This document shows positions 1-8,649 of a stretch of 38,731 bases of DNA, one piece after another. Made by a program: the position numbers and the translations under genes. Numbering within the stretch: position 1 is the first letter of the stretch; the number at the start of each line of letters is the position of its first letter. The stretch spans positions 1-38,731 of the forward strand of contig JAFGBV010000259.1 of the NCBI GenBank assembly GCA_016932955.1, read 5' to 3'. A model generated the notes under the pieces. That model ran no database searches and was not told the DNA's origin. It saw nothing but the letters and a program-made list of their open reading frames with translations. The DNA comes from Anaerolineales bacterium (GTDB lineage Bacteria; Chloroflexota; Anaerolineae; Anaerolineales; UBA4823).

Positions 1-600
1 CCTGGCGAGGAAGGGAAACTGATCATTCAGGTGGAAGATACCCTGATCGGCAAGCAACGCCGCATCCCGGTGGATATGGTCATCCTTTCCGCAGGCCTCG
101 AACCGCAACCAGACGCCAAGGAAGTCGCCAAGAAGTTTGGCATCTCCTGCTCGGTGGATGGCTGGTACATCGAGCGTCACCCGAAGCTCGACCCTGTTGC
201 CACAATGACAGAGGGCATCTACTTAGCTGGCTGCGTTCAAGGGCCGAAGGATATCCCCGCCAGTGTCGCACAGGGCGCGGCTGCGGCAGCGCGCGTGATT
301 GGGAAGATCCAGCAGAAAGAGATCGCTCTCGAACCTGTGCGCGCTACGATCCACGAAGAACAATGCTCGGGTTGTCGAATTTGTAATGACCTGTGCCCAT
401 TCAACGCCATCCTCTTCCACGAAGACCGAATGGTCAGTGAGGTCAATCCAGCGCTGTGCCAGGGTTGCGGCACCTGCGTAGCCGCCTGCCCGGCAGGGGC
501 GATCAGTGGGACCGGCTTCTCAAACGAGCAAATCCTGTCTCAGGTTGAAGGCTTGTTGATGGTCAATTTATCGAAGGAGGCAGCCATTTCACAGGGCTGA
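1..600 (+). CDS. hdrA: HdrA-type flavin/iron-sulfur subunit, C-terminal part (5' end outside window)
   Basis: The reading frame is open from base 1 and no start is visible, so this is the last 199 residues of a longer protein. What remains shows the end of the HdrA FAD domain (a SAGLEPQ segment, then a GIYLAGCVQGPKDI segment with spaced alanines) followed by two 4Fe-4S motifs, CSGCRICNDLCP and CQGCGTCVAACP. This is the normal C-terminal order of HdrA, the flavin-bifurcating subunit of heterodisulfide-reductase-type complexes. The gene ends 9 bases before mvhD and leads the mvhDGA hydrogenase genes, which suggests a cytoplasmic H2-oxidising HdrA-MvhDGA unit feeding ferredoxin and a second acceptor. 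HdrB and HdrC are not next to it here; they may lie upstream or be supplied by the HdrCB fusion at 35077. Family assignment is firm; the electron acceptors are inferred. Confidence 0.93.
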   Translation, partial: PGEEGKLIIQVEDTLIGKQRRIPVDMVILSAGLEPQPDAKEVAKKFGISCSVDGWYIERHPKLDPVATMTEGIYLAGCVQGPKDIPASVAQGAAAAARVIGKIQQKEIALEPVRATIHEEQCSGCRICNDLCPFNAILFHEDRMVSEVNPALCQGCGTCVAACPAGAISGTGFSNEQILSQVEGLLMVNLSKEAAISQG

Positions 601-609
601 TAAACATAG

Positions 610-1077
610 ATGAGCGAAGAAACGAAACCCTTTGAACCAAACATCATTGGTTTCACCTGCAACTGGTGCAGCTATCGAGCTGCCGACATGGCCGGAACAG
701 CACGCATGAAATACTCTCCGAACGTCCGGCTAATCCGCCTGATGTGTTCGGGCCGCTTCGATCCGACTTTTGCTTTCAAGGCCTTTGCCAACGGCGCCGA
801 TGGCGTGCTCATTTCTGGCTGCCACCCCGGCGACTGCCATTACGTGAACCAGAATTATAAGACCATGCGGCGTTTCCGCCTGATGGTGCGTGTCCTCAGC
901 CAGATGGGAATTGAGCCGGAACGTCTCAAGCTGATGTGGGCCAGCGCAGCCGAAGGCGCAATTTTCGCCGAGGAAATCAACAAATTTGTGGAACAAGTAC
1001 GGGCGCTGGGGCCGCTGAACTGGGATAAAAGTAGAGAAGCCATGGAACCATCCTTACACGAGGAGGTAGCAGCATGA
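610..1077 (+). CDS. mvhD: MvhD/FrhD-like [2Fe-2S] electron-transfer subunit
   Basis: A 155-residue protein of the methyl-viologen-reducing hydrogenase delta family, the [2Fe-2S] protein that links the hydrogenase to HdrA. Conserved cysteines are C17 and C20 (FTCNWCSY), C46, C71 and C76 (GCHPGDC). The same five positions occur at identical spacing in the MvhD copies at 27655 and 32851, although the last copy has a TGA codon in place of the C71 equivalent. The stop overlaps the start of mvhG by four bases (ATGA), which indicates translational coupling. Lying between hdrA and mvhG, it very probably bridges the two in a cytoplasmic complex. Confidence 0.95.
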   Translation: MSEETKPFEPNIIGFTCNWCSYRAADMAGTARMKYSPNVRLIRLMCSGRFDPTFAFKAFANGADGVLISGCHPGDCHYVNQNYKTMRRFRLMVRVLSQMGIEPERLKLMWASAAEGAIFAEEINKFVEQVRALGPLNWDKSREAMEPSLHEEVAA

Positions 1078-2060
1078 CCAAACCCAAATTTGCAATGTAC
1101 TGGGCAGCATCCTGTGGCGGATGTGAGATTGCGGTGCTCAATATCAACGAGAAAATCCTGGATTTTGATGCCAATTTCGATGTCGTCTTCTGGCCAGTTG
1201 CGATGGATGCCAAGTATAAGGATGTAGAGGCCATGGAGGATGGGTCCATCCTGCTCACTCTCTTCAACGGCGGCATCCGCAACGACGAGAACGAGCACAT
1301 CGCCAAGCTCCTGCGCAAGAAATCAAAGATCCTGGTTGCCTTTGGTTCTTGCGCTTGTGAGGGTTGCATCCCTGGCTTAGCCAACTTTTCTCCCATCAAC
1401 CAATTAGTAGACACTGTTTTTAGCACAATATCAACTGACAACCCAGATAATATTCGTCCACATCCATCCTACGAAGTGCCTGAGGGGACAATCTATATTC
1501 CCACCCTGTACCCTGTCCTGAAGACCCTCGATCAGGTAGTGGATGTGGACTACTATATGCCAGGCTGCCCGCCCGAATCCCATCAGATCGCCGCGGTAAT
1601 CGACCTTGTCATCCAGGTAGTACAGGGGAAAGCAGAGCTGCCCCCCAAAGGCACAACGATCGGCGCTGGCCCATCCACCGTTTGCGATGAATGCCCACGT
1701 AAGCGCAATGTAAAGAGCATCAAGGAATTTAATCGCATTCAATTCATCACACCTGATCCCGAGTTATGTCTTCTTGAGCAGGGTATTCCCTGCAATGGCC
1801 CTGCTACTCGCAGTGGTTGTAACGCCCGTTGCCCAACAGCCGGTGCTCAATGTATCGGTTGCTATGGCCCCGCTGAAGGGGTGATAGATTATGGCGCTCG
1901 GCTAATCTCCGCTTTCGGCTCCACAATCGACGCCGACGACCCTGAAGAGATTGATCGCATCCTCGATGGTCTGGTTGACCCAGCAGGACAGTTCTATCGC
2001 TTCAACCTGGCAGGCTCCATGTTGCGATCCGCAAAATCAGCCTGGAAATCGGGCGACTAA
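1074..2060 (+). CDS. mvhG: Group 3c [NiFe] hydrogenase small subunit (MvhG)
   Basis: A 328-residue small subunit carrying the iron-sulfur relay of an Mvh-type hydrogenase. The N-terminal CGGCE motif (about residues 15-18), the GSCACEGC segment and PGCPPE supply the proximal cluster. A cysteine-rich C-terminal part (CDECP, then CNGP, SGCNARCP and CIGC) supplies two more 4Fe-4S clusters. There is no twin-arginine signal peptide, as expected for the cytoplasmic group 3 enzymes. It passes electrons from the NiFe site in MvhA to MvhD. It overlaps mvhD by 4 bases and ends 14 bases before the mvhA start. Confidence 0.95.
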   Translation: MTKPKFAMYWAASCGGCEIAVLNINEKILDFDANFDVVFWPVAMDAKYKDVEAMEDGSILLTLFNGGIRNDENEHIAKLLRKKSKILVAFGSCACEGCIPGLANFSPINQLVDTVFSTISTDNPDNIRPHPSYEVPEGTIYIPTLYPVLKTLDQVVDVDYYMPGCPPESHQIAAVIDLVIQVVQGKAELPPKGTTIGAGPSTVCDECPRKRNVKSIKEFNRIQFITPDPELCLLEQGIPCNGPATRSGCNARCPTAGAQCIGCYGPAEGVIDYGARLISAFGSTIDADDPEEIDRILDGLVDPAGQFYRFNLAGSMLRSAKSAWKSGD

Positions 2061-2074
2061 TTTTGGAGGTAGAG

Positions 2075-3547
2075 ATGACACAACGAATCACAATTGACCC
2101 AATCACCCGCCTGGAAGGTCATGGCAAAATCGAGATCTTCCTCAACGATGAGGGCGATGTCGCCAACACCTACTTCCAGATTCCTGAGTTGCGCGGCTTC
2201 GAGAGCTTTGTTGTCGGCCGTCCAATAGAGGAAATGGCCCTGCTGACCAACCGCATCTGCGGTGTGTGCCCTGAGGCGCACCACATGGCGGCCTCAAAAG
2301 CGGCTGACGCTGTTTACCATGTAACCCTGACGCGCACCGCCAAGATGCTGCGCGAGCTTCTCTACATGGCTTTCTACTGCACCGATCACACCACCCACTT
2401 CTACGCATTGGCTGGCCCAGACTTCATCGTAGGCCCAGATGCACCGGTTTCCGAACGCAACATCCTGGGCGTAATCCACAAAGTTGGGCTGGAGATCGGT
2501 GGAAAAGTAATCCAGATGCGTAAATTTGGCCACAATGTAGTGGAGATGATTGGTGGGCGCAAGGTTCATCCCTGCACCTCCATTCCAGGTGGATTGACCA
2601 AAGGAATCACCGAGGAACAACGTAAAGAGATCGAAGAGATGGGCCGCTGGGCGATTGAATTTGGCCAATTCAGCCTCCAGGCCTTTAACGATATCGTATT
2701 GGGCAACAAAACTTACCTCGACTTGATCCTTGGTGATATCTACACCCACAAAACCTACTACATGGGCATGGTGGATGAGAACAACAAAACTAATTTCTAT
2801 GATGGCAAAGTCCGTGTTGTTGGTCCTGATGGCAAAGAACTGGTTAAATATGCCCCGAATGAATACATGGATAATGTAGCCGAGCATGTGGAACCATGGA
2901 CCTATCTCAAATTCCCCTACATGAAGAAGGTGGGCTGGAAAGGTTTTGTGGATGGCCCCGAGTCGGGCGTTTACTGCGCCACACCCCTCTCCCGCCTCAA
3001 CGCTGCAGATGGCCTTGCAACGCCACGCGCCCAAGAAGCGTACGAGAAAATGTACAGCACGCTTGGCGGAAAACCGGTACACCAACGCCTGGCTACCCAC
3101 TGGGCGCGCCTCATCGAGCTGCTTTATGCTGCGGAGCGCTGGGTAGAATTGGCCACTGACCCCGAGATCACCTCGCCAAACTTCCACACCATCCCCACTG
3201 AGAAACCGACTGAGGGCATTGGCATTGTTGAGGCGCCGCGCGGCACGCTGACGCACCACTACTGGACTGATGATCGTGGTGTGGTCACCAAGGCTAATCT
3301 GATTGTTGGCACTACCAACAACTATGCGCCTATCTCTATGTCGATCAATAAAGCCGCCAGCAGCCTGATCAAGAAAGGTACTGTGATCAACGAGGGCTTG
3401 CTCAACATGGTCGAAATGGCCTTCCGCGCTTATGATCCATGCCTGGGATGCGCAACACACTCCTTGCCAGGCCAGATGCCGTTGGAAGTCACAATCCACA
3501 AAGCTAATGGCGATGTGGTGGATGTGCTAAAGCAGTTCGTTGACTAG
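2075..3547 (+). CDS. mvhA: Group 3c [NiFe] hydrogenase large subunit (MvhA)
   Basis: The catalytic NiFe subunit. I take the ATG at 2075 as the start, giving 490 residues, because a TGGAGG ribosome site (2064-2069) lies 5 bases before it; an in-frame TTG at 2063 would overlap that site. The L1 motif RICGVCPEAHH begins at R60 (C62, C65) and the L2 motif DPCLGCATH spans D454-H462 (C456, C459), so all four NiFe-ligating residues are cysteine and this is not a [NiFeSe] enzyme. A 28-residue tail follows H462 and should be removed by the endopeptidase encoded next (3721) once Ni is inserted. With MvhG and MvhD it oxidises H2 and delivers electrons to HdrA. Long open frames on the opposite strand here are shadows. 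Confidence 0.96.
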   Translation: MTQRITIDPITRLEGHGKIEIFLNDEGDVANTYFQIPELRGFESFVVGRPIEEMALLTNRICGVCPEAHHMAASKAADAVYHVTLTRTAKMLRELLYMAFYCTDHTTHFYALAGPDFIVGPDAPVSERNILGVIHKVGLEIGGKVIQMRKFGHNVVEMIGGRKVHPCTSIPGGLTKGITEEQRKEIEEMGRWAIEFGQFSLQAFNDIVLGNKTYLDLILGDIYTHKTYYMGMVDENNKTNFYDGKVRVVGPDGKELVKYAPNEYMDNVAEHVEPWTYLKFPYMKKVGWKGFVDGPESGVYCATPLSRLNAADGLATPRAQEAYEKMYSTLGGKPVHQRLATHWARLIELLYAAERWVELATDPEITSPNFHTIPTEKPTEGIGIVEAPRGTLTHHYWTDDRGVVTKANLIVGTTNNYAPISMSINKAASSLIKKGTVINEGLLNMVEMAFRAYDPCLGCATHSLPGQMPLEVTIHKANGDVVDVLKQFVD

Positions 3548-3620
3548 TACTGTTCAAAAGATGGGCAATCGCCAATTCTTTCATCGATTACCCATCGAAA
3601 CAACATCACAGGGAACAGTA
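3548..3620 (+). repeat. Nested inverted repeats directly after mvhA
   Basis: Immediately after the mvhA stop codon an outer arm TACTGTTC (3548-3555) is perfectly complementary to GAACAGTA (3613-3620). Between them is a second hairpin: 3560-3571 pairs with 3585-3596 over 12 positions with one mismatch (C3566/A3590) and a 13-base loop. The transcript could fold into a closed two-level structure at the junction between the hydrogenase genes and the maturation genes. There is no T-tract, so it looks more like an RNA-stabilising or processing element than a terminator. Its function is not known. Confidence 0.5.
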
Positions 3621-3624
3621 TAAT

Positions 3625-3660
3625 AAAGGCGGATAGCTTAGGGTTATCCGCCTTTAAGTT
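3625..3660 (+). terminator. Strong hairpin, probable terminator or attenuator between mvhA and the maturation genes
   Basis: AAAGGCGGATA (3625-3635) pairs perfectly with TATCCGCCTTT (3645-3655) around a 9-base loop. The following bases (AAGTTGTCTT) are only weakly T-rich, although the 3' arm itself ends in TTT. It probably ends part of the transcription from the hydrogenase operon and sets a lower level for the hyp genes. Full termination is not certain. Confidence 0.55.
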
Positions 3661-3720
3661 GTCTTGCTGGTGATTTGGCAACATGTCAGGTTTACTTCAT
3701 CTTACTTGCCTGGAGTTAGG

Positions 3721-4209
3721 ATGCCCGTAGATAAAATCTTGGTGGTTGGCCTTGGAAACCCCATACTTGGCGATGATGGCGTGGGGTGGGCAGTTGCGCA
3801 CGAGGTCGAGACGCAACTGAAGGATCACCGCAATGATGTGGAATTTGATTACTTGTCTTTAGGCGGATTGAGCCTCATGGAGCGCTTTATCAATTACAAA
3901 CACGTTGTCCTGATCGACTCAATCAGGAGCGGGCAACACCCAATAGGCTCCGTGCTAAGATTTACACTGGAAGATTTGGCGGATGTGTCCGGTGGGCATA
4001 TGACCGCTGCTCACGATACCTCCTTGAAAACAGCCTTAGTGATCGGCAGAAACCTGGAAGCTGCCCTTCCAGACGATAAGGATATTCACATCATAGCCAT
4101 TGAAGCAGAATATGTCTATGACTTTCAGGAAAGCCTAACACCACCGATTGCGGCAGCAGTGCCAGCAGCCGTAAAACAGACATTAACTTTGTTAAATGAA
4201 ATCAGGTGA
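3721..4209 (+). CDS. [NiFe] hydrogenase maturation endopeptidase (HyaD/HybD/HoxW family)
   Basis: A 162-residue protein starting at the ATG at 3721, with GGAG upstream in CTGGAGTTAGG. The frame extends upstream to 3664 but that extension lacks family similarity. The N-terminus has the family signature VVGLGNPILGDDGVG, with the acidic residues that sense nickel. An IDSI segment follows, then the histidine-containing region around HMTAAHDTSL. These proteases remove the C-terminal tail of a hydrogenase large subunit after nickel loading. The partner is almost certainly MvhA, encoded just upstream, which still has such a tail. The gene is followed almost immediately by hypB. Confidence 0.9.
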   Translation: MPVDKILVVGLGNPILGDDGVGWAVAHEVETQLKDHRNDVEFDYLSLGGLSLMERFINYKHVVLIDSIRSGQHPIGSVLRFTLEDLADVSGGHMTAAHDTSLKTALVIGRNLEAALPDDKDIHIIAIEAEYVYDFQESLTPPIAAAVPAAVKQTLTLLNEIR

Positions 4210-4213
4210 GCAC

Positions 4214-4876
4214 ATGACCCAACATATTACCATTGCCGAAAAAATATTATCGGCCAACGATAAAATCGCACAGGAAAATCGCACTATTTTGGATCAGGCG
4301 AATATATTTTCCATTAACATCATGGCCTCGCCTGGTGCAGGGAAAACCACCTTTATCATTAAAAGCCTGGATGCGCTCAAAGGACGCCTGCGCATGGGCG
4401 TTATCGAAGGTGACTTGGCTACTTCACTCGACGCAGAAAAAGCAGCCGCAGCAGGTTTGCCTGCTGTTCAAATCAACACGGGCGGTAATTGCCATTTGGA
4501 TGCAGTCATGGTATCCAATGCTTTGCCTTCTCTGCCGCTGGACGATCTCGACCTGGTAATTGTAGAAAATGTCGGCAATTTGATCTGCCCGGCAAGTTTT
4601 TCTCTTGGCACACACATCAACCTATTGATCGCCTCTATCCCTGAAGGGGATGACAAACCCTATAAATATCCCAGTATGTACCATGGCGTACAGGTATTGG
4701 TGATCAGTAAAATCGATTTGTTGCCTTACATCCCTTTTAACATGGATTACTTCCGTCAAGGTGTGGAAATTCTCAACCCTGGGGTAGTTACCTTCCCTGT
4801 TTCTGCAATGACCGGCGAAGGCATGCAGGCCTGGGCCGATTGGCTTGTTGAGCAGGTGAAAACGAAACAGGCGTAG
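4214..4876 (+). CDS. hypB: Hydrogenase nickel-incorporation GTPase HypB
   Basis: A 220-residue SIMIBI-class GTPase. The ATG at 4214 is preferred because AGGTGA lies just ahead of it; an in-frame ATG at 4196 lies inside the preceding gene without a ribosome site. The P-loop SPGAGKTT is at residues 39-46. The nickel/zinc site GGNCHLDA has C93 and H94, and VENVGNL and SKIDLLP correspond to switch and base-recognition motifs. It has neither the histidine-rich stretch nor the N-terminal CxxCGC nickel site seen in some HypB proteins, so it belongs to the minimal form. It normally works with HypA, for which no gene is seen in this window. Confidence 0.95.
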   Translation: MTQHITIAEKILSANDKIAQENRTILDQANIFSINIMASPGAGKTTFIIKSLDALKGRLRMGVIEGDLATSLDAEKAAAAGLPAVQINTGGNCHLDAVMVSNALPSLPLDDLDLVIVENVGNLICPASFSLGTHINLLIASIPEGDDKPYKYPSMYHGVQVLVISKIDLLPYIPFNMDYFRQGVEILNPGVVTFPVSAMTGEGMQAWADWLVEQVKTKQA

Positions 4877-4905
4877 AGATTATCACCTGCATTTCTAGCA
4901 CTTTA

Positions 4906-7260
4906 ATGAAAACTTACCATATTCACATTACTGGTATCGTGCAAGGTGTTGGATTCCGTCCTTTTGTGTATGGGCTGGCAACACGATTTGAGCTTTATGG
5001 GTGGGTATGCAATACCTCAGCTGGAGTGGATATCGAAGTACAAGGCAAAGAAGAAAATCTGGGGGCGTTTATATCTGCATTAAGGGATGAAAAGCCGCTT
5101 CTTGCTAAAATCGATTCTCTTGAAGCCACTGAAATCGATACCTCAATACTGCATCACACATTTAACATCCGCGAGTCAGCGACGATTGCTGGCGCATTTC
5201 AGCCGGTTAGTGCCGATGTCGCGATCTGCGCTGATTGCGAGCGCGAGCTCTTTGACCCCAATGATCGCCGGTACCTTTACCCCTTCATCAATTGCACCAA
5301 TTGTGGGCCGCGGTTTACGATTATCAAAGATCTTCCCTATGATCGCCCCAAGACTACGATGGCTTCTTTCCCGCTCTGTCCGGATTGCACCGACGAGTAT
5401 CATAATCCGCTCGACCGTCGCTTCCATGCTCAGCCCGTAGCCTGCCCGGTCTGCGGGCCGCATGTCTGGGTGGAACAAATAGATGGATCAGAGCAGATCA
5501 CGGGATTGCAGGCCATCCTTTTGGTCCGCCGTTTATTACGCCAGGGAAAAATTGTGGCTATCAAAGGGCTGGGCGGTTTTCACCTGGCTTGCGACGCCGC
5601 TAACCCCTCGTCTGTTGAACTGTTGCGTCAACGCAAAGGGCGCCAGGGAAAACCATTGGCGTTGATGGCAGCAGATATGGCCTCTATTGAAAGCCTGTGT
5701 CATATCAGGGATGAGGAGAGGCTTCTGTTGACGGGTTACGAAAAACCGATTATCTTGCTGGAACGGCTTTCAGCGGATTTGCCATCCGAACAGGTCGCTC
5801 CCGGTGTAGATACCCTTGGCATAATGCTGCCATACACCCCTCTACACCTTCTTTTGCTCAATCAAACCAATCCTCTGCTTGCACAGGAACCCGTTCCCCC
5901 TGTTCTGGTGATGACAAGCGGCAATTTCAGCGAAGAGCCGATAGCCACCCAAAACCGGCATGCCATCCAATACCTTGCCCCATTAGCCGACGCATTCTTG
6001 CTTCATAACCGCGATATCCATATTCGCTGCGATGATTCAGTAATCCGATTGGACAGGAAGCCGAACAAATCCGAGGCTTCGCCAGACATCATCTACCTGC
6101 GGCGTTCACGCGGTTATGCACCTTATCCCATCCACCTGCCATTCAAGACGCGCCCTACTCTGGCACTCGGCGGGGACTTAAAGAACTCCTTTTGCCTGAC
6201 GCGCCAGAAGTACGCTTTCCTCTCTCACCACATTGGCGATATGGAAAATGTAGAGACCCACGCCTCCTTCGAACAGGGCATCGATCACCTATGCCGCCTG
6301 TTCCGAGTTGAGCCAGAACAGATCGCCTGCGACTTGCATCCTGGTTACTTCACTACATCATGGGCTCAAGATAACGCCAAAGTACCTCTCGCCGCGGTAC
6401 AACATCACCACGCGCACATCGCGGCATGTATGGCTGATAATGGGCTGGAGAATCAGCGCGTGATTGGCCTGGCCTTTGACGGAACAGGCTACGGCTATGA
6501 CGGCGCAATATGGGGCGGTGAAGTACTCCTGGCTGATTACACTGCTGATCAGCGCATAGCCCATCTCGAGTACCTTCCCCTACCCGGAGGAGAAGCTGCC
6601 ATCCATCATCCGTGGCGTATCGCTGTCGGCTACGCGGCAACTCTGGGATTGGATGTAAGCCACTTACCTTTCCTGCAGAACATTGATCAGCAAGCAATTG
6701 GCATCGTTCGTGCTCAAGTTGAGAAGAGAATAAACACCCCCCTCACCTCAAGTATGGGCCGCCTATTTGACGCCGTGGCCAGTCTCGTGGGAGTTCGCAA
6801 CGATGTGACATACGAAGCCCAGGCAGCTATTGAACTGGAAACACTATCCCGGTCACAGGTAAAGCAAGCGGCTCCCTATCCCTATACCCTCATCGATGAG
6901 CCAGATGTGCTGATTATTGGAGTCAAACCTCTCTTCACAACTATCATCGAAGCCGTATCTGCTGGTCAATCTCCCGGCTGGATTGGGGCATGTTTCCATT
7001 ATACGATTGCTGACTTGAGTCTAGAGATCTGTCGCCGGATGCGTGAACGCACGCATATCAACAGCGTTGCCCTCTCTGGTGGCGTATGGCAAAACCAACT
7101 CCTGCTCGAGCTCACTCGTTCTAGCCTGACCGAGGATGGATTTAGGGTATATTTTCACCATCAGACGCCGACTAACGATGGCGGCCTCGCACTTGGTCAA
7201 GCGGCTGTTGCCAACCATAGATATCAGATGTTACAATTCGAACAGAAATTTAACGGTTGA
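4906..7260 (+). CDS. hypF: Carbamoyltransferase HypF (NiFe cyanide-ligand synthesis)
   Basis: A full-length 784-residue HypF. Domains in order are an N-terminal acylphosphatase (GIVQGVGFRPFVYGLA, about residues 10-25), two zinc-finger units (CADCERELFDP/CTNCGPRF and CPDCTDEYHNP/CPVCGPH, about 105-185), a YrdC-like nucleotide-binding domain, and a C-terminal Kae1-like domain with VQHHHAHIAACM and NDGGLALGQA. HypF uses carbamoyl phosphate and ATP to carbamoylate the C-terminal cysteine of HypE, the first step to the CN- ligands of the NiFe site. No strong ribosome site is visible before the ATG, so translation may be modest. Confidence 0.96.
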   Translation: MKTYHIHITGIVQGVGFRPFVYGLATRFELYGWVCNTSAGVDIEVQGKEENLGAFISALRDEKPLLAKIDSLEATEIDTSILHHTFNIRESATIAGAFQPVSADVAICADCERELFDPNDRRYLYPFINCTNCGPRFTIIKDLPYDRPKTTMASFPLCPDCTDEYHNPLDRRFHAQPVACPVCGPHVWVEQIDGSEQITGLQAILLVRRLLRQGKIVAIKGLGGFHLACDAANPSSVELLRQRKGRQGKPLALMAADMASIESLCHIRDEERLLLTGYEKPIILLERLSADLPSEQVAPGVDTLGIMLPYTPLHLLLLNQTNPLLAQEPVPPVLVMTSGNFSEEPIATQNRHAIQYLAPLADAFLLHNRDIHIRCDDSVIRLDRKPNKSEASPDIIYLRRSRGYAPYPIHLPFKTRPTLALGGDLKNSFCLTRQKYAFLSHHIGDMENVETHASFEQGIDHLCRLFRVEPEQIACDLHPGYFTTSWAQDNAKVPLAAVQHHHAHIAACMADNGLENQRVIGLAFDGTGYGYDGAIWGGEVLLADYTADQRIAHLEYLPLPGGEAAIHHPWRIAVGYAATLGLDVSHLPFLQNIDQQAIGIVRAQVEKRINTPLTSSMGRLFDAVASLVGVRNDVTYEAQAAIELETLSRSQVKQAAPYPYTLIDEPDVLIIGVKPLFTTIIEAVSAGQSPGWIGACFHYTIADLSLEICRRMRERTHINSVALSGGVWQNQLLLELTRSSLTEDGFRVYFHHQTPTNDGGLALGQAAVANHRYQMLQFEQKFNG

Positions 7261-7273
7261 TTTGGAGGTCAAG

Positions 7274-7552
7274 ATGTGTCTTGGAATACCGGGAAAAATA
7301 ACAGATATCTACCAGCAAGGTTCACTTGCTATGGGAAAAGTTGATTTTGGGGGTGTGCTCAAGAATGTTTGTCTGGAGTATGTACCAGAAGCCAAAGTAG
7401 GAGATTATTGCCTCATCCATGTGGGCTTTGCCATTAGCCTGATGGGCGAAGAGGAGGCCACTGAAACACTCCAATTGCTCCGTGAAATTGCTGCGTTTGG
7501 AGAAGAATCAGCCGATGAAATCCTCAACCTCGATCCACAAAGCAGCCAATGA
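7274..7552 (+). CDS. hypC: Hydrogenase assembly chaperone HypC
   Basis: A 92-residue HypC/HybG-family chaperone. The start at 7274 is fixed by GGAGG at 7264-7268 and by the family N-terminus MCLGIPGKI, in which Cys2 carries the Fe(CN)2CO precursor; a longer open frame upstream is only overlap with hypF. HypC works with HypD to assemble the iron centre and then delivers it to the large subunit, here presumably MvhA. The stop overlaps the hypD start in an ATGA. Confidence 0.95.
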   Translation: MCLGIPGKITDIYQQGSLAMGKVDFGGVLKNVCLEYVPEAKVGDYCLIHVGFAISLMGEEEATETLQLLREIAAFGEESADEILNLDPQSSQ

Positions 7553-8649
7553 GATATATTGACGAATACCGTGACCCGGCAAAAGTAAGCGCCTTGTTGG
7601 CAGAAATCCGCTCTGCAATCACCCGTCCCTGGGTTCTGATGGAGATCTGCGGTGGGCAAACGCACGCCTTTTTACAGCACGGATTGGATGCGATGCTGCC
7701 CGAACAACTTGAGCTGGTTCACGGGCCTGGCTGCCCTGTATGCGTCACTCCATTGGAACAGATTGACCGCGCCCTGGCGATTTCCGTGCTGCCCGAGGTG
7801 ATTTTTGCTTCCTATGGGGATATGCTGCGTGTTCCCGGATCAAGCAACGACCTGTTTTCTGTGCGCGCATCAGGAGGCGACGTGAGAGTGGTGTACTCCC
7901 CTCTCGATGCAGTTGGCCTCGCTGAAGCAAATCCAAACCGACAGGTAGTTTTCTTTGCTATCGGTTTTGAGACGACAGCCCCGGCGAACGCGATGGCGAT
8001 ATTGCAGGCTAAAGAGAAACAATTGAAGAATTTCTCAGTGCTTGTTTCTCATGTATGCGTGCCGCCTGCCATGGAGGCAATCTTAAGCTCTCGGTCGAGC
8101 CGGGTCAATGGGTTCTTGGCAGCCGGTCATGTTTGTGCTGTGATGGGGTATCATGAATATCCAGCCATTGCCGAAAAATACCACGTACCAATCGTGGTGA
8201 CCGGCTTTGAGCCAGTAGATCTCCTGCGCGGGGTATTGTGTGCCATTCGCCAATTGGAGGCAAATCGGCATGAGGCTGAAAATGCCTATGAACGGGCGGT
8301 CACATTTGAGGGAAACCACGCAGCACAAAAAGTGATCCATACCGTATTCCAAAGCGTGGATCGCAAATGGCGCGGGATTGGGGTCATCCCGCTTTCCGGC
8401 TGGGGTCTGTGTCCAGAATTTGCAGAGTTTGACGCAGAAACGCGCTTTGCAGTGGGGGAAATTAGCACGCAAGAATCGCCATTGTGCATTGCAGGCGAGA
8501 TCCTACAAGGCCTAAAGAAACCCCCGCAGTGCCCCGCTTATCATAAACAATGTACACCCCAAACGCCACTTGGCGCGCCGATGGTATCTGCCGAGGGCGC
8601 CTGCGCGGCGTATTATCGTTACCATCAAGGCATGGAATATGACCGATAA
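7549..8649 (+). CDS. hypD: Hydrogenase iron-centre assembly protein HypD
   Basis: A 366-residue HypD, the scaffold on which Fe(CN)2CO is built. Characteristic motifs are [23 protein letters not shown] and GFETTAP. A C-terminal cysteine set for its 4Fe-4S cluster includes [30 protein letters not shown] and EGACAAY. It is translationally coupled to hypC (4-base overlap) and overlaps hypE by 11 bases, matching the usual hypCDE order. Confidence 0.96.
   Translation: MRYIDEYRDPAKVSALLAEIRSAITRPWVLMEICGGQTHAFLQHGLDAMLPEQLELVHGPGCPVCVTPLEQIDRALAISVLPEVIFASYGDMLRVPGSSNDLFSVRASGGDVRVVYSPLDAVGLAEANPNRQVVFFAIGFETTAPANAMAILQAKEKQLKNFSVLVSHVCVPPAMEAILSSRSSRVNGFLAAGHVCAVMGYHEYPAIAEKYHVPIVVTGFEPVDLLRGVLCAIRQLEANRHEAENAYERAVTFEGNHAAQKVIHTVFQSVDRKWRGIGVIPLSGWGLCPEFAEFDAETRFAVGEISTQESPLCIAGEILQGLKKPPQCPAYHKQCTPQTPLGAPMVSAEGACAAYYRYHQGMEYDR

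Noticed and set aside
2294..3499. A 401-codon open frame on the minus strand opposite mvhA
   Set aside because: It is fully antisense to a clear hydrogenase gene, has no recognisable motifs and no ribosome site; it follows from codon bias in mvhA.
8570..8638. A longer HypE start inside hypD
   Set aside because: The extension is only the hypD sequence in another frame; HypE proteins begin near the ATG at 8639.
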